Assembly: GCF_000003855.2 (NCBI RefSeq)
Contig: NW_003101670.1
Location: 1,223,705 to 1,287,704 of the forward strand
DNA length: 64,000 nucleotides
Direction: 5' to 3'
From: Blastomyces gilchristii SLH14081
Lineage: Eukaryota > Ascomycota > Eurotiomycetes > Onygenales > Ajellomycetaceae
A program made the translations under genes and the position numbers. Shown piece by piece: positions 22,330 through 36,373 of this stretch (positions within the stretch are counted from its first letter, which is position 1; every line of letters starts with the position of its first letter). The notes beneath the pieces are model-generated. The model was not told where the DNA came from, ran no database searches, and saw only the letters and a list, made by a program, of their open reading frames with translations.

Positions 22330-24200
22330 GAACTGCAAGCTGCTCTTGCAACAATATTATACATGTCTCTGATTTCTCTATTACTCAGTGTATGACATTA
22401 ATGTCATTTATCACAAGATTGACTGGAATGCCAATATAGAAATGCACATGTATATGTGTAGAGAAATTGAAGAAGAGTACAGAATCTGCAGAATCAGAAG
22501 CCAGAACAGAGAGAATGAAGATGAAAGAAACAGAAGAAGAAGAAGACACAGAACTGAATAAACAACAGTGAGAGTCACTCAGAGTTAAATACTTATAACT
22601 CAGTGTGTGCACAACCTTCCCTGCAGAGAAGGGAGAGAAAGTGACAGAAGAAGCTTGAGAGTGAGAGAAGATAGTCTTGATGATATTATCATCTTTGATT
22701 AGAATGGCCTCTGACATCAGAGCAACTAAGAATCATTGTTAGTATACAAAAATTATAAAATCAGAGATAAGAATAGTTACTGAATGAACACCTGCTGGCC
22801 TTAGAGTTATATATATAATTACAACACATACAAGGCTTCTCAGAAAGAGAGAGAGAGACACAGAGAAATGCAGAAAGCAGAACACAGTGTATGAATGACT
22901 CATTCTCATGATAACATTTCAGACAAGATATACAAGTCTCACACTCATGAGTGTAAAAGAGTACAATATCTGCATTTCTGTTTCTGAAAACATGAATATC
23001 TTTTGTCTGTATCACAAAGTCAGACAACAGATATCAGAGAATAGACTGATACAGATCTATCATTCTGAAGAAATTTATCAGAGTAGATATCTCTGCAATA
23101 TTGAACTTTACAGTTATAAAAAGCTTCTTGATATCTATGAATATCATGACTCTATGCACAGTAAAACTCATAATAATTTTCTCTAAGAACAGAAAAATCA
23201 GCATCAGAAAGAAAAGATGAAAAAGAAAAAGACTTATAATCTTGACACTGTTGAGAGAAGAGATGATTCTTCAGTATAAATGAATAATTATCTTATCATG
23301 AATATTTAAAATGAATATAATAATCAGTATTCACAACTGAGCTTCAGATAGTTATGTTATACACAGTCTTTATACAATAAATTATTCTAGAAGTTGATAA
23401 GAAGAACAGAAGTGTATGTGCTGAGAAACATGGTTCATTAAGTCTATACAACATCTCCTTGAAATGAGAAGAGCTGATAATAAAAGCAGAGACAGTAAAA
23501 CCAGAAGTAGCAGAAGTAGAGATCGCGGGAACAGGAGTAGAGAGAGTGAGAGAATCAGACACAGAAGCAAGTGTAGAAGATTAAGAGAGAGCAGCAGGAA
23601 AAGAAGTAGCAGAAGAGATAGAGAAGAATGCAGAAGACCTGGCCATATATGACACAGATAATTTCTTTATAATCACATTCTTCAAGTTCTCAATCAATGA
23701 TTCAACATTGAATTCACTATCATCAGTGAATATAGATCTGTCAATGTGTGAAGATTCTATATAAATAAAAACAAACATATCAGCATCTGTGTTTATATAA
23801 AATTATGCTAGAAAACATGATCAGAAACTCACTGAGAAGGAAACAGTTAAGAATGTATAAGAAGATAAAGAAGATATGTCATTCATGATAATATATTCTG
23901 ATAATTATTAGAAGATAAACAAGTTCTGATCATGTTTCACAACATATTACACTTACTGCTAATGAACTGTCTGATATGAGCACTATAATGATGCTTGTTA
24001 TGAGAACAGAGAGTCATTGCCAGAAATGTGTATAATGTGATAGATAAACAGATAGAAGAGTTGAACAGAAGAAGAGATAGAAATCTTAAATGATGATGAT
24101 GTTCAATGATGATGAAGAAGATGATTAAAGAATGAAAAAAGTTAGTGAATAAGTGATGTAATATAGTGAAAGTTTCTTTGTAAGAGTATACACAGAATGC
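22330..24200 (-). pseudogene. Antisense frame in the 3' part of A1, Cys-rich protein, function unknown
   Basis: Read opposite to gag-pol, from the 3' LTR inward. (1) A hydrophobic Phe/Cys-rich segment at about 23.9-24.1 kb. (2) A block of about 150 codons at 23344-23790 (FVFIYIESSHIDRSIFTDD...IENLKNVIIKKLSVSYM...IIYCIKTVYN) with one TAA. (3) A Cys-rich block at 22761-23040 containing CETCISCLKCYHENESF and, nearer its end, EKPCMCCNYIYNSKASRCSF. (4) A Ser-rich C-terminal part at 22385-22717. The same blocks occur in the same order in A2 and A3, and block 1 also in A4. The PCxxCxY...SRCS pattern resembles a Cys-rich tail I associate with uncharacterised fungal proteins; that link is from memory. 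Part of block 3 is also open on the other strand (22908-23186), but without recognisable motifs. It could be a captured gene or an element accessory gene. Confidence 0.5.
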
Positions 24201-24315
24201 TAGCTGAATTAGAAATAGATCATATAATCACAAAACACTAGTGACGAGCTAATCCACATGAAGCTAGGGTGTATAACATGATCACATGAGCGTGACTGAA
24301 TCTGGTGAGAGAGGA

Positions 24316-24490
24316 TGTAATTCAGAAGAATGTACAACTGTCAGATAATAATGCGGCCGCTTCTGAACTAGCTTACAAGTGTAAAGAGAGTCATAGCAGC
24401 CACTAATTAATTTAGTGTATGATATTCAATATATAAGAAGCCGGCGTACATCTGTAATCGTACACTGGCTTAAGCAATCTTTGAATTACA
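24316..24490 (+). repeat. 3' LTR of A1
   Basis: 175 bp, TGTAATTC...GAATTACA. Only two CpGs survive before the TATA box, against eleven in the 5' LTR, while three survive after it. Confidence 0.93.
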
Positions 24491-27400
24491 TTTCTAATGC
24501 TGATTTTTCTGTTCTTAGAGAAAATCATTATAAGTTTTATTATACATAAAGTCATAATATTCACAGATATTAAGAAACTTTTTATAACTGTAAAGTTCAA
24601 TATTACAGGTATATTCACTCTGATGAATTTCTTTAAAATAATAGATCTGTATCAGCCTATTCTCTAGCATCTGTTATCTGACTTCATAGTGCAGATAAAA
24701 GATATTCATGTTTTTAAGAATAAGAATATAAATGTCATACTCTTTTACACTCATAGATATGAGGCTTGTATGTCTTATCTGAGATGTTATTATGAGAATG
24801 AGCTGTTTATACACTGTATTCTGCTTTCTATATTTCTCTGTATCTCTCTCTCTCTTTCTGAGAAGCCTTGTATGTGTTGTAATTACATGTACAACTCTAA
24901 GATCAGTAGATGTTCATTTAATAACTATTCTTATCTCTGATTTTGTAATTTTTATACATTAACAATAGTTCTTAGTTGCTTCAGCATCAGAGATCATTCT
25001 AATTAAAGATAATCATACTGCTGAGACTACTCTCTTTTATCTTTAAGCTTCTTCTATCACTTTCTCTCTCTTCTCTATGAGGAAGATTGTGTACACACTG
25101 AATTATAAGTATTTAATCTTGAGTAACTCTCACTGTCATTCATCTGATTCTGTATCTTCTTCTTCTTTCATTTCTTCTGTCTCTACTCTCTTTGTCTTGA
25201 CTTCTGATTCTGCAGATTCTGCACTCTTCTTTAATTTTTCTACATATACACATATACATTTCTATATTGACATTTCAGTCAATCTTGTAATAAATGATAT
25301 TAATATTGTACACAGAGCAGTAGAGAAATCAGAGATATATACAGTGTTATTATAAGAGCAGCTTACAGCTCTTGAATCTCTTACAGATCTTGAGTTTTGA
25401 GATTTTCTTTATTTTTAACATTTTTCAGATGATATGGCATTAGAAATAGATTAAATATGTGATATATAGAAATAAATAAGATGTGTATAATAACATTTGT
25501 CTTTTATAGCTGACTCTTACAGTTGATAACTAATTCATTATCTCTTCTCTTTTCTTATACTTTTTCTTTGTCTGCTAGTTACTACTCTTATACAATCTCT
25601 ATATAATACAGTATTCAGTGACTAGATTCAGTAGCTTTCATCTTTTATAATTCTATCTTATACATTATACTGTCTCTCTTCACTCACTCAGATCACTACA
25701 GTAAATAGCTTATTAAAACTAATCTTACTTAATCTCTGAGTATTCTCAGAGATTAAGATAACTTAATCTTATATATCTGTGAATGTTTCAGATGATTTAT
25801 TCTCTGTTATCTCTGTGATTAAACTGATATAAACAGTTGAATTCAACTCTGAATCTCTTTTTCTTCTGTAATCTGACTTATATATAAGTCTGCTGCTTTA
25901 AAACTGCTCTTTACTGTATTACATTCACTGTCTGCAGCATATTATTATATGATCAGCTACAGTCTTATTACTTATTAAAGTGTGATATTTATCTGATTTC
26001 TTCATTACTTCTCATTCTTTTCTTATAATTATGAAAAGATCAGAATAAGTGAGATTATCTGATTTGTAAGTATCTATGATGTCTCTTACTTTATAAGACT
26101 TTTCAATTGTAAGCTTCTTCTTTTTCAATACTGATAATAATACTGTAGATGATTATAATTCACTCAGATCTTACATCTTTGTCTTTATAAAATATAAATT
26201 ATTTATTAAGTTATATAAGATCTGTCTCTCTGATTCTTTCAATGCATATATTCTCAGAAAATATGATTTGAGTATTTTATAGAGCTCAAATCACCTAGAT
26301 TGAAACTTCTTAGAACTCTCATTGTGTATGAGAACTCATATTTTCATCTTGAGACTTGATTTCTTAACTAGTGAGTCTTGTATTCTTTTTGATTGAATTA
26401 CTTGATTCAGAAGTAACTTGTTAGCTTTTACATGTACATGACTGATCTCTTTCAATCTTGATTCTGTGTTCATGACTGCTGCATCTGCAACTGTTATCTT
26501 CACAACTATTGTTTCTACTATGTTTATAACTGATGTATCTGCAATCACTGTTCTCTCTCTAATCTTTTCTGAAGTATTCTCTGAGATGCACAGATGCAAT
26601 TCATACAACAGATAGAATGATGAACACTTAGAGACTGCATGCTGTTGAATTCACATGACTAATAGTGTCTGTCTGAGATATTCATTTCATAGTCTTATAG
26701 ACTTGCTCACTAGATATTTTATCAGCATGTTACTCAAGATTTTATTCAAGTGTTTCACTTTTCTGTTTATCTGTAGATGATATAATATTGTTCTATAATA
26801 TCTTATCTGTAACTGACTTATGAAATGTCTCATCACTTCTTCTATGAGATTTACATTATTATCAGTTAGAATCTCACACAGCATTCTATAGTTAATATAG
26901 ATTTTATTATATAGAAACTTCATCATCATCTTCTCTGTTATCTCTGAAGCTGCTTTCACAACTGATCAGTCAGTAGTGTAGTTAATAGCAGTGATTATTC
27001 AATGATTTTCATTTAATGTTTACAGTAATATGTCTATGAGATTCATTTCTTATTATTTAAACAGTTGTATTATACATTTTATCTGATATTACACTTTCTT
27101 ACATTCTAATCCTTTTCTAGATTCTTTTGTAACCTGACAATTTAGGCACTTGTAAGTATATGTCTGAATGTTCTCAGTCATGCTTGATCAGTATACTCTT
27201 GATTTAAGTACACTCATGAGTATAGAACTTTCTAAGTGACTGAATTTCTTATGCATGTAAGTTATCAAGTTATGTCTAAATGAATATTCTAGATAGAGAG
27301 CTTCTGCATATTCTAGATCATAGTAAAGTATAATATCATTTTTCAATTTTCTCAGCTTGAAGTTTGAAAGCATCTCTTCTACTACTTTTATAAAATACTT

Positions 27401-28142
27401 GTTATCTGACATCTTGCTATTCTTTAAGTAAGAGATCATTATATTCACTCATTCTGATTTCTTGTATTTTCTTAGTGTATTTAATGTGAACTTCTCTTAT
27501 GCCTGATTTGCAGAATTCTCACTCATGAAATCAGATCTGTAACTAATTGTATTGAATATTATAGTGTCTGACTTCTTTCAGTATTTAATATTAAGATTGT
27601 ACACTTGAAACTCTGAGATTTTACATGCTAAGTATTTAAAAGGTTTCATTGTCAATTGTAGATAGATAAGACTTTCATAATCTGTGATTATCATTATTAT
27701 ATAACTGTTATCAATATATCTATTTTATAACATCAGTGTGTGTTTAATTGCTAGCAATTTCTTTTCATATACTGAGTAATTGAACTCAGTATCTGATAGT
27801 TTTCTATTATTGTATATTACTGAGTGCAGCTTGTTATTCTTACTCATCTGTAGAAGAATATTTCTGATAGCTCATTTAAATACATCTGTCTTAATATAGA
27901 AATGTTTATCACAATCTGATTGAATAAACACTGAGAATGTTATCACATGTTTTCTCAGTGTGAGAAAAGCCTTCTCATACATGATATTTTAGATAATTAA
28001 ATGAAACTTTTTCTTCTGCAGATTAGCATCTATTTCTCTTAAGAGATCTGAGAGTGATACAGCTATTCATGTGAAATCTTTAATGAATCTGTGATAATAT
28101 GAGATTAACTCAAGAAACTATTATATATAATATACATTTCTC
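24491..28142 (-). pseudogene. A2 internal part: end of antisense frame, integrase and RNase H remnants
   Basis: The middle piece of A2. Bases 24491-25400 on the + strand continue the antisense frame, with the Cys-rich block at 24689-24940 (SEKPCMCCNYMYNSKISRCSF) and the Ser-rich block at 25077-25355. From 25.4 kb the minus strand carries pol from its end backwards: an integrase C-terminal/linker remnant (26336-26608), an integrase core remnant (26687-26959, ILTDNNVNLIEEV), the integrase zinc region (27188-27448) and RNase H up to 28142, where A3 interrupts. Stops are frequent. Confidence 0.82.
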
Positions 28143-28317
28143 TGTGGTTCGGAAGAACGTACGACCGTCGGATAATAACGCGGCCGCTTCCAAACTAGCT
28201 TACGAGTGTAAAGGGGGCCATAGCGGCCACTAATTAATTTAGTGTACAATATTCAATATATAAGAAGCTGGTGTATGCCTGTAATTGTACACTGGCTTAA
28301 GCAACCTTTGAATCACA
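28143..28317 (+). repeat. 5' LTR of A3
   Basis: 175 bp, TGTGGTTCGG...GAATCACA. Ten CpGs before the TATA box, none after it. Confidence 0.94.
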
Positions 28318-28719
28318 TCTGATAGCATGTCTAAAAACCAGTGAGAAGTGCAGACTTCTTCAGGGCATGATAATTTCATCTACAAAGTGATTCATAGTTA
28401 TCATGCCAGTGTGGTTCTAGAACACCTCAAAAGATAGTGTATGAAGAGTGATGAGTGAAAGAGCATTCAATTGATACTGCTTCACTTGTTGAGGGAAAAC
28501 TCCACACTCAGATGAATGTCATGTATGAAATGTGAACAGATGAGATGTGAGAAAGAAAATGAGAGCAGTGAATCAGATTCAAAGAAGTCTGCTCTCTACT
28601 CAAAAGAAGAATAAAAAGAGAGAAATGATCATCATCAGAGTTGTATGATGACAACAGAAATCATATAACAATATAGTGATATAATAATAGATATTATACA
28701 ATTAATAAGAAATCATTAA

Positions 28720-31700
28720 AATGAATATCTCTTCTAGCTGATATGAATAACACTCTTCTCTGCTATCTGAATCAGAAGATATACAGAACCTCTCAGAGAA
28801 TTTACTTGAAGCAGTAAGAAAAGTAACTGAAACTGCTGAATCAGAATTGAAGCTCTGTATACATACAAGGATTCTAAATGAGATTAAGACCTTGTGTACA
28901 CAGTGATAGACTGAGATGAAAGTTAAATAATAATTGACATTCACTGCAGATTAAGCATTCACTATGAAGAGCTTTGCTGACACAATCATCATCATCAATA
29001 AGAATAGAGAAAACCAGATCTTAGGTCTGTAGTGAGAGATTGAATGTTTATACAGACAGATAACTATATCAAATCTAAAGATCTTATCATGATTGTTCAC
29101 AATCTCTTTAGAAGTGTACACATCATCAGAGATCACTGCACAGAATGAGAATCTGAGTATGAGATATATTAAGCTGAAAGATCTGCTGAAGTTATCAAGC
29201 TTTAATAGCAACTGAAAAAATAATGCTGCAATCAGCTGACTAAGTCAGATGCAATCATATTATTGAATTAAACATGAACTCACAGACAGACAGTTAACAG
29301 AATTTTAACAAGTCTTAAGATCTGCTGCATTTCTACACAGAAAAGTGAAGTCATTATAAATAACTGATAAAAAGATGAATCTCACAGACTCAGAGTGATA
29401 TTCATTCTCATAAACATGAAATGAGTTTTTCAAATGAATCTTATATAACTTTGAGAAAGTGAATGTATGAGATAAGTGTTATAAACACTTTACTGAGTAT
29501 AGATAAGTGAGTAATCTTACATCATACTTCACACACTTCAGCTTACACTATCTTATATTGAATGAAGAGCTTTCAACATCTTTCTATTTACAGATCTTCA
29601 TTCATGATCTTACACCTAAGTTGAGAGTGAAATGAAAATGCTTAACCTCACAATCAGACACAGTGAAAGAAGCATACAACATTCTCATCATACAGAAATA
29701 AGTAAGTCAATTATAATAGAAAATACTGCAATCAAGTATATCTCAGCAGAGAACAGATAATCAGACTTCTATAACATAAGTCACACATTCAGACATGATG
29801 AATCTAGATCTGAATGCTATCATTAAAGTGCTGAATCTCTCAAAAAAGAAATCCTCTGAATGAAAATCTTGATATTATGAGTATCAAGCTTGCTTCAACT
29901 GCAGATGCTAAAATTATGATATAAAAGATTACACTCAGCATGCACAGTTAAGAGAAGCAAGAGAGTCAAAAAACTAGCAGAATCAGTGAGCTTGAAGACA
30001 CTCACTGATATTCTATGAAAAGTCTTCAAAGTGAAAGAGATGCCTGTGTTAGATGACTCTCTGAATTCTGTGAATATAAAGAAGAAGCAGACTTCTGAAT
30101 GAGATGTGAATGAGAATGATGAAGTAAACACTCATCTCAATATCTTAAGGCCTGAAATGTTAATATATAAGAGACACTTGAATAAGAATTGAGAGATAAC
30201 TGTAAAAGTGTTAGTGAATACAGAAGCTTCTACACAATATATTAATAATCATATAATCTGAAGATTGAAAGAGGTCTGCTGAGTGAAGAATCCCTGATGC
30301 ATAAGATTATCTAATAACTGATATTTGATATCATCTGCAAGAGTAAGAGTTCCCTTGCACTTCAGAGAATGATCTTGCTATATTTGAGCATGAGAGCTGC
30401 AGAACATGAAATACAACCTTATTCTTGAACTTGATTAATTTCAAAGATTCAATCTGCAGATTCAATGATGTACATATTATATACAGTTGATTAATAGAAA
30501 GAAAATGATTCATACAATTCTATCAACTGATATAAGAAGAACATTTCACATCTCTGATATAGAAGGATTAAATCTGCTTACATATCAATAAGCAAAGAGA
30601 ATGATTCACAAGACCTCATCTGAAAGTATTCTGTATATTATACAGAACCTGAAAGTGAAGAAAACTAAGATAAAAGATATGTGAGAGAACAAGTGTATAA
30701 AGAAGCTTCTGAAGAAGTATAAGAAGATCTTCTGAACAGATCTTTCATCAGAATTGCTGCTGAAATGAGGATTTGTATATGAGATTGACACAGGGGATGC
30801 AAAATCAGTTAATCAGAATGCATACTCTCTGTCACAAACACATCTCAAAGAACAGAAGTGTCAGATCACAGACCTTCTAGAATATGATCTCATACAATTC
30901 TCATCAAGCATGTGAGGCTTTTCAGTTCTATTCATGAAAAAGATGAGTGAGAAGTGACAGATGTGTATCAATTATTAAGCACTCAATAAGCTTACAATCA
31001 AGAATGAATATTCACTGTCACAGATTCAATAACAGTTGAATACAGTTGAAAACACCTGATATCTATTAAAGATCAATCTTCTCTCAGAATACTGGCAGAT
31101 TCATATAGATGAACTGTCAGTTCTGTGAACTGCATTTAATATGTAATGAGAGAAGTTTGAATTTCTGGTAATATCATTCAGTCTGACAAATGTGCCTGTC
31201 ATCTTTCAAATGATGATGAATACAATTCTTCATAAACAGAATGAAATCTCATGCCTTGTATATCTCAATGACATTCTAGTCTTTTTAAACTTATATAATG
31301 AACATCTGAAGCATCTTGATAAAGTGCTTACAACTCTGACAGAGTATAAGCTCTATGTCAAATCAATCAAGTATGTGTTTGAAATGAAAGAGTTGAAGTT
31401 CATAGAATATGTAGTGAGTGATGACTGTATACACCTCATTCTGAAGAAATTGAATGTCATAGTGAATTGACTGCAGCTGAGAAATGTATATCATATATAA
31501 CAGTTTCTTAAGTTGATCTCATATTATCACAGATTCATCAAGAATTTCACATAAATATCTGCATCACTCTCAGATCTCTTAAGAGAAATGAATACAAATC
31601 TGTAAAAGAAGAAGTTTCATTCAATCATCTGAAATATCACATGCAAAGAGGCTTTTCTCACACTGAGAAAATGTATAATAACATTCTCAATACTTATTCA

Positions 31701-33300
31701 ATCAGATTGTAATAAACCTTTCTATATCAAGACAGATATATTCAAATGAGCTATCAGAGACACTCTTCTACAGATGAGTAAGAACAGCAAGCTGCACTCA
31801 GTAATGTATGATGGTAGAAAACTATCAGATGCTGAGCTCAATTACTCAGTGTATGAAAAGAAATTGCTAGTAATCAAGCACATGCTGGTGTTGTGAGATA
31901 GATATATTAATAACAGACATATGATAACAGTGATTACAGATTATGAAAGTCTTATCTATCTATAATCAATGATAAAACCTTTCAAATACTTAGTATGTTG
32001 AATCTCAGAGTTTCAAGTGTACAATCTTCATATCAAATACTGAAAGGAATCAGATACTGTAATATCTGACACAATCAGTCACAGACCTGATTTCATGAAT
32101 GAGAGACCTGTGAATCAGGCATAAGAAACATTCATGTTAAACATGCTAAGAAGATGCAAGGAATCAGAATGAGTGAACATTATGATCTCTTACTTGAAGA
32201 ATAGCAAGATATCAGATGACAAGTATCTTGCAAGAGTAATAGAAGAGATGCTTTCAAACTTCAAGCTGAGAAAATTGAAAAATGATATTATGCTTTACTG
32301 TGATCTAGAATACACAGAAGCTTTCTATCTAGAATCTTCATTTAGACACAACTTAGTGACTCATATACACAAGAAATTCAGTCACTTAGAAAGTTCTGAA
32401 CTCATGAGTGTACTTGAATCAAGAGTATACTGGTTAAGCATGACTGAGAATATTCAGATGTATACTTACAAGTGCCTGAATTATCAGGTTGTGAAAGAAT
32501 CTAAGAAAGAGTTAGAATGTAAGAAAGTACAATATCAGATAAAGTGTATAATACAACTATTCAAATAATGAAGAGTGAATCTCATAGACATATTACTGTG
32601 AATATCAAATGAAAATTGATGAATAATCACTGCTATTAATTATACTACTGACTGATCAGTCATGAAAGCAGTTTCAGAGATGACAGAGAAGATGATAATA
32701 AAGTTTCTATATGATGAGATTTATATTAACTATGAAATGCTGTGTGAGATTCTAACTGATAACAGTGTAAATCTTATAGAAGAAGTAGTGAGGCATTTCA
32801 TGAGCCAGTTACAGACAAGACATTGTAGAACAATGCTATATCATTTATAAATAAATGAGAAGATGAAATGCTTAAATGAAATCTTGAGCAACATACTGAT
32901 GAAATATCTAGTGAACAAGCCTATGAGATTATGAAATGAATATCTCAGTCAGATGCTATTAGCTACACGAATTCAGCAGCATGCAGTTTTCAAGTGTTTA
33001 TCATTCTACCTGTTGTATGAATTGCATCCACACATTCTGAAGAATGCTTTGAAAAAGATGAGGAAGAAAACAGCAGTTACAGATACAGTAGTAGCAGTTG
33101 CAGATACAACAGTTGTGAATACAGAATCAAGATTAAAAGAGATCAGTCATATACATGCAAAAGCTAATAAGTTACTTCTGAACTGAGCAATTCAATTGAA
33201 AAGAATACAAGACTCACTAGTTAAGAAATCAAGTCTCAAGATGAGAACATGAGTTCTCATACATAATAAGAGCTCTGAGAAGTTCCAATCTAGATGATTT
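28720..33300 (+). pseudogene. Degraded gag-pol of A3
   Basis: Collinear with A1. gag starts near 28720 (NISSS). The zinc knuckle near 29890-29930 has lost its His and last Cys (both Tyr). RT block 31192-31470 again has YLND (31261-31272) in place of YLDD. The integrase zinc region is at 32173-32568 (HKKFSHLESS...CLNYQVVK, third ligand Cys kept, fourth changed to Tyr), and the integrase core region at 32662-32850. A3 is more decayed than A1 in gag but keeps a longer open integrase stretch. Confidence 0.88.
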
Positions 33301-34199
33301 AAGTCATATAAAATACTCAAATCACATTCTCTGAGAATATACACATTGAAAGAATCAGAGGGACAGATCTTATACAACTTAATAAATGATTTATGACTTA
33401 TAAAAGTAAAGATACAAGACTTGAGTGAATTATAGTTATTCACAGCACTATTATCAGTGTTGAAAAAGAAGAGACTTATAATTGAAAAGTCTCATGAGAT
33501 AAGAGAAATCATAGATACTTACAAATCAGATAATCTCACTTATTCTGATCTTTTTATAATTACAAGAAAAGAATGAAAAGCAATGAAGAAATCAGATGAA
33601 TATCACACTTTAATAAGTGATAAGACTGTAGTCAGTTGTATGATAATGTGCTGCAGATAGCAGGTACAACACAGTAAAGAGCAGTCTCAAAGTGACAGAC
33701 TTATATATAAATCAGGTCACAGAAGAAAAAGAAATTCAGAGTTGAATTTAACTGTTTATATCAGTTCAATTATAAAGATCACAGAGAATGAACTATCTGA
33801 AACATTCACAGATGTGTGAGATCAAGTCATCTCAACTTCTGAGAATACTCAGAGATTGAATAAGATTAGTTTCAATAAGCTGTTCACTGTAGTGATCTGA
33901 GTGAGTGAAGAGAGACAGTATAATGTGTGAGACAGAATTACAAAAGATAAAAGCTGCTGAATCTAGTCACTGAATACTGTATTATATAGAGACTGTGTAA
34001 GAGTAGTAACTAGCAGATAAAGAAAAAGTGTAAGAAAAGAGATAATGAATTGATTATTAACTGTAAGAATCAGCTATAAAAGATAAATATTATCATACAC
34101 ACCTCATTCATTTTTATATATCACATGTTTAATCTATTTTCAATACCACATCATCTGAAAAACATCAAAAATAAAGAAAATCTCAAAACTCAAGATTCA

Positions 34200-36080
34200 T
34201 AAGAAATTTGAGAGCTGTAAGCTGCTCTTATAACAACACTGTACATATCTCTGATTTCTCTATCACTCAGTATACAACATTAATGTTATTTATCACAAGA
34301 TTGACTGGAATGTTAATATAGAAATGCGCATGTGTATATGTAGAGAAATTGAAGAAGAGTATAAAATCTGCAGGATCAGAAGCCAGGACAGAGAGAACAG
34401 AGATGAAAGAAATAGAAGAAGAAGAAGATACAGAATCAGATAAATAAACAGTGAGAGTCACTCAGAACTGAACACTTACAACTCAGTGTGTGCACAACCT
34501 TTCTCACAGAGAAGAAAGAGAAAGCAACAGAAGAAGCTTGAGAGCAGAAGAGAGTAGTCTCAGCAGCATTGTCATATTCAATTAGAATGGCCTCTGATGC
34601 TAGAGCAACTAAGAATCATTATTAGTATACAAAAATTATAAAATCTGAGATGAGAACAGTTACTGAACAAATATTCACTGATCTTAGAGTTGTATGCATA
34701 ATTATAACATGCACAAGACTTCTCAGAAAGAGAGAGAGAGATATAGAGAAATGCAGGAAGCAGAACACAGCATGCAAATGACTTATTCTCATGACAACAT
34801 TTCAGATAAGGTATATAAGTCTTACATCTGCAGGTGTAAAAGAGTACAACATTCACATTCTCATTTCTGAAAATATGAATATCTTTTACCTGCATCATAA
34901 AGTCAGACAACAGATATCAGAGAATAGACTGATACAGATCTATTATTCTGAAGAAATTTATCAGAGTGAATGTCTCTGTAATATTGAACTTTACAGTTAT
35001 AAAAAGCTTCTTGATATCTGTGAATATTACAACTTCATACACAGTAAAACTCATAATAATTTTTCCTAAGAACAGAAAAATCAGCATCAGAAAGAAAAGA
35101 TGAAAAAGAAAAAAACTTATAATCTCAATACTGTTGAAGAGAAGAGTGATTCTTTAGTATGAATAAATAATTATTTTACTATAAATATTTAAAATGAATG
35201 TAATAATCAGTATCTGTAACTGAGCTTCAGATAGTCATGTTATATATAGTCTTTATACAATAAATTATTCTGAGAGTCAGTAAGAAGGGCAGAAGTGTAC
35301 ATACTGAGAAATGTAGTTCATTAAGTCTACATAACATCTCCTTGAAACAGAGAGAGCTGGTAATGAAAGCAGAGACAGTAAAACCAGAAGTAGTGAGAGT
35401 AGAAGTTGTGAGAACAGGGATAGAGAGAGTAAGAGAATCAGACACAGAGACAAGTGTAGAAGATTGAGAGAAAGCAGCAGGGAAAGAAGCAGCAGAAGAG
35501 ACAGAGAAGAATATGAGAGACTCAGTCACACATGACACAGACAATTTCTTCATAATCATGTTCTTCAAGTTCTCAATTAATGATTCAATATTAAGTTTAC
35601 TATCATCAGTGAATACAGATCTGTCAATATATGAAGGTTCTATATGAATAAAAACAAATATATCAGCATCTGCATTCATATAAAATCATGTCAGAAAACA
35701 TGATCAGAAACCCACTGAGAAGAAAACAGTTGAGAGTGTATAAGAAGATAAAGAAGATGTGTCATTCATAATAATACATTCTGATGATTGTTAAAAGATA
35801 AACAAGTTCTGATCACATTTCATAACATGTTACACTTACTGCTAATAAACTGCCTGATATGAGCACTATGATGACACTTGTTGTGAGAACAGGGAGCCAT
35901 TGCCAGAAACATGTATAATATGATAGATGAACAGATAGAAGAGTTGAACAGAAGAAGAGATAGAAATCTTGAATAATAGTGATATTCAATAATGATGAAG
36001 AAGATGATTGAAGAATGAGAAAAGTTAGTGAATAAGTGATGTAATATAGTGAAAGTTTCTTTGTGAGAGTATACACAGAA
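34200..36080 (-). pseudogene. Antisense frame in the 3' part of A3
   Basis: Longest surviving version of the family A antisense frame. The hydrophobic block is at 35813-36076 (QDFYLFFCSTLLSVHLSYYT...ISGSLLAVSVTCYEM). An uninterrupted 150-codon block is at 35227-35679 (NADADIFVFIHIEPSYIDRS...RIIYCIKTIYN). The Cys-rich block is at 34578-34910 (SEKSCACYNYAYNSKISEY, several Cys/Arg positions lost), and the Ser-rich tail at 34267-34461. Conserved position, order and wording across A1-A3 is the evidence that the frame was once used. Confidence 0.5.
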
Positions 36081-36198
36081 TGCTAGTCAAATCAGAGATA
36101 GATCATATAATTATGAAATACTAGTAGTGAGCTAATCTGCATGAAGCTAGAGTATACAACATGATCACATAAGTGTGACTGAATCTGATGAGAGAGAA

Positions 36199-36373
36199 TG
36201 TGGTTCAGAAGAATATATGACTGTCAGATAATAACACAGCTGCTTTCAAACTAGCTTACAAGTGTAAAGAGAGCCATAGCAGCCACTAATTAATTTAGCG
36301 TACAATATTCAATATATAAGAAGCCGGCGTACGCCTGTAATTGTACGCTGGCTTAAGCAACCTTTGAATCACA
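36199..36373 (+). repeat. 3' LTR of A3
   Basis: 175 bp. One CpG before the TATA box, four after it: the exact reverse of its 5' LTR partner. Confidence 0.94.

Larger units (their letters stand above)
16262..24490 (+). mobile_element. Ty3/gypsy family A element A1, nested in A2
   Basis: 8229 bp, bounded by 175-bp LTRs (16262-16436 and 24316-24490) and a 4-bp duplication TTTC (16258-16261, 24491-24494). The uninterrupted site in A1 itself (reverse strand near 23.2 kb) shows a single TTTC at this point, confirming the duplication. It lies antisense to its host A2. Order on the + strand: gag, protease, RT, RNase H, integrase (Ty3/gypsy order), then about 2 kb holding an antisense frame before the 3' LTR. 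Confidence 0.94.
28143..36373 (+). mobile_element. Ty3/gypsy family A element A3, nested in A2
   Basis: 8231 bp, 175-bp LTRs at 28143-28317 and 36199-36373. It interrupts A2 pol: A2 reads ...catttctc before the insertion and ...agctg after it, matching continuous catttctcagctg in A1 (reverse strand near 19.6 kb). The short target duplication is imperfect (ctc before, tcc after). Same order and orientation as A1. Confidence 0.92.

Noticed and set aside
22908..23186. 93-codon sense-strand open frame in A1 (also in A3 at 34791-35069)
   Set aside because: It overlaps the Cys-rich antisense block. The antisense translation has recognisable Cys motifs and continues through neighbouring blocks, so the sense frame is more likely its shadow; I cannot exclude the reverse.
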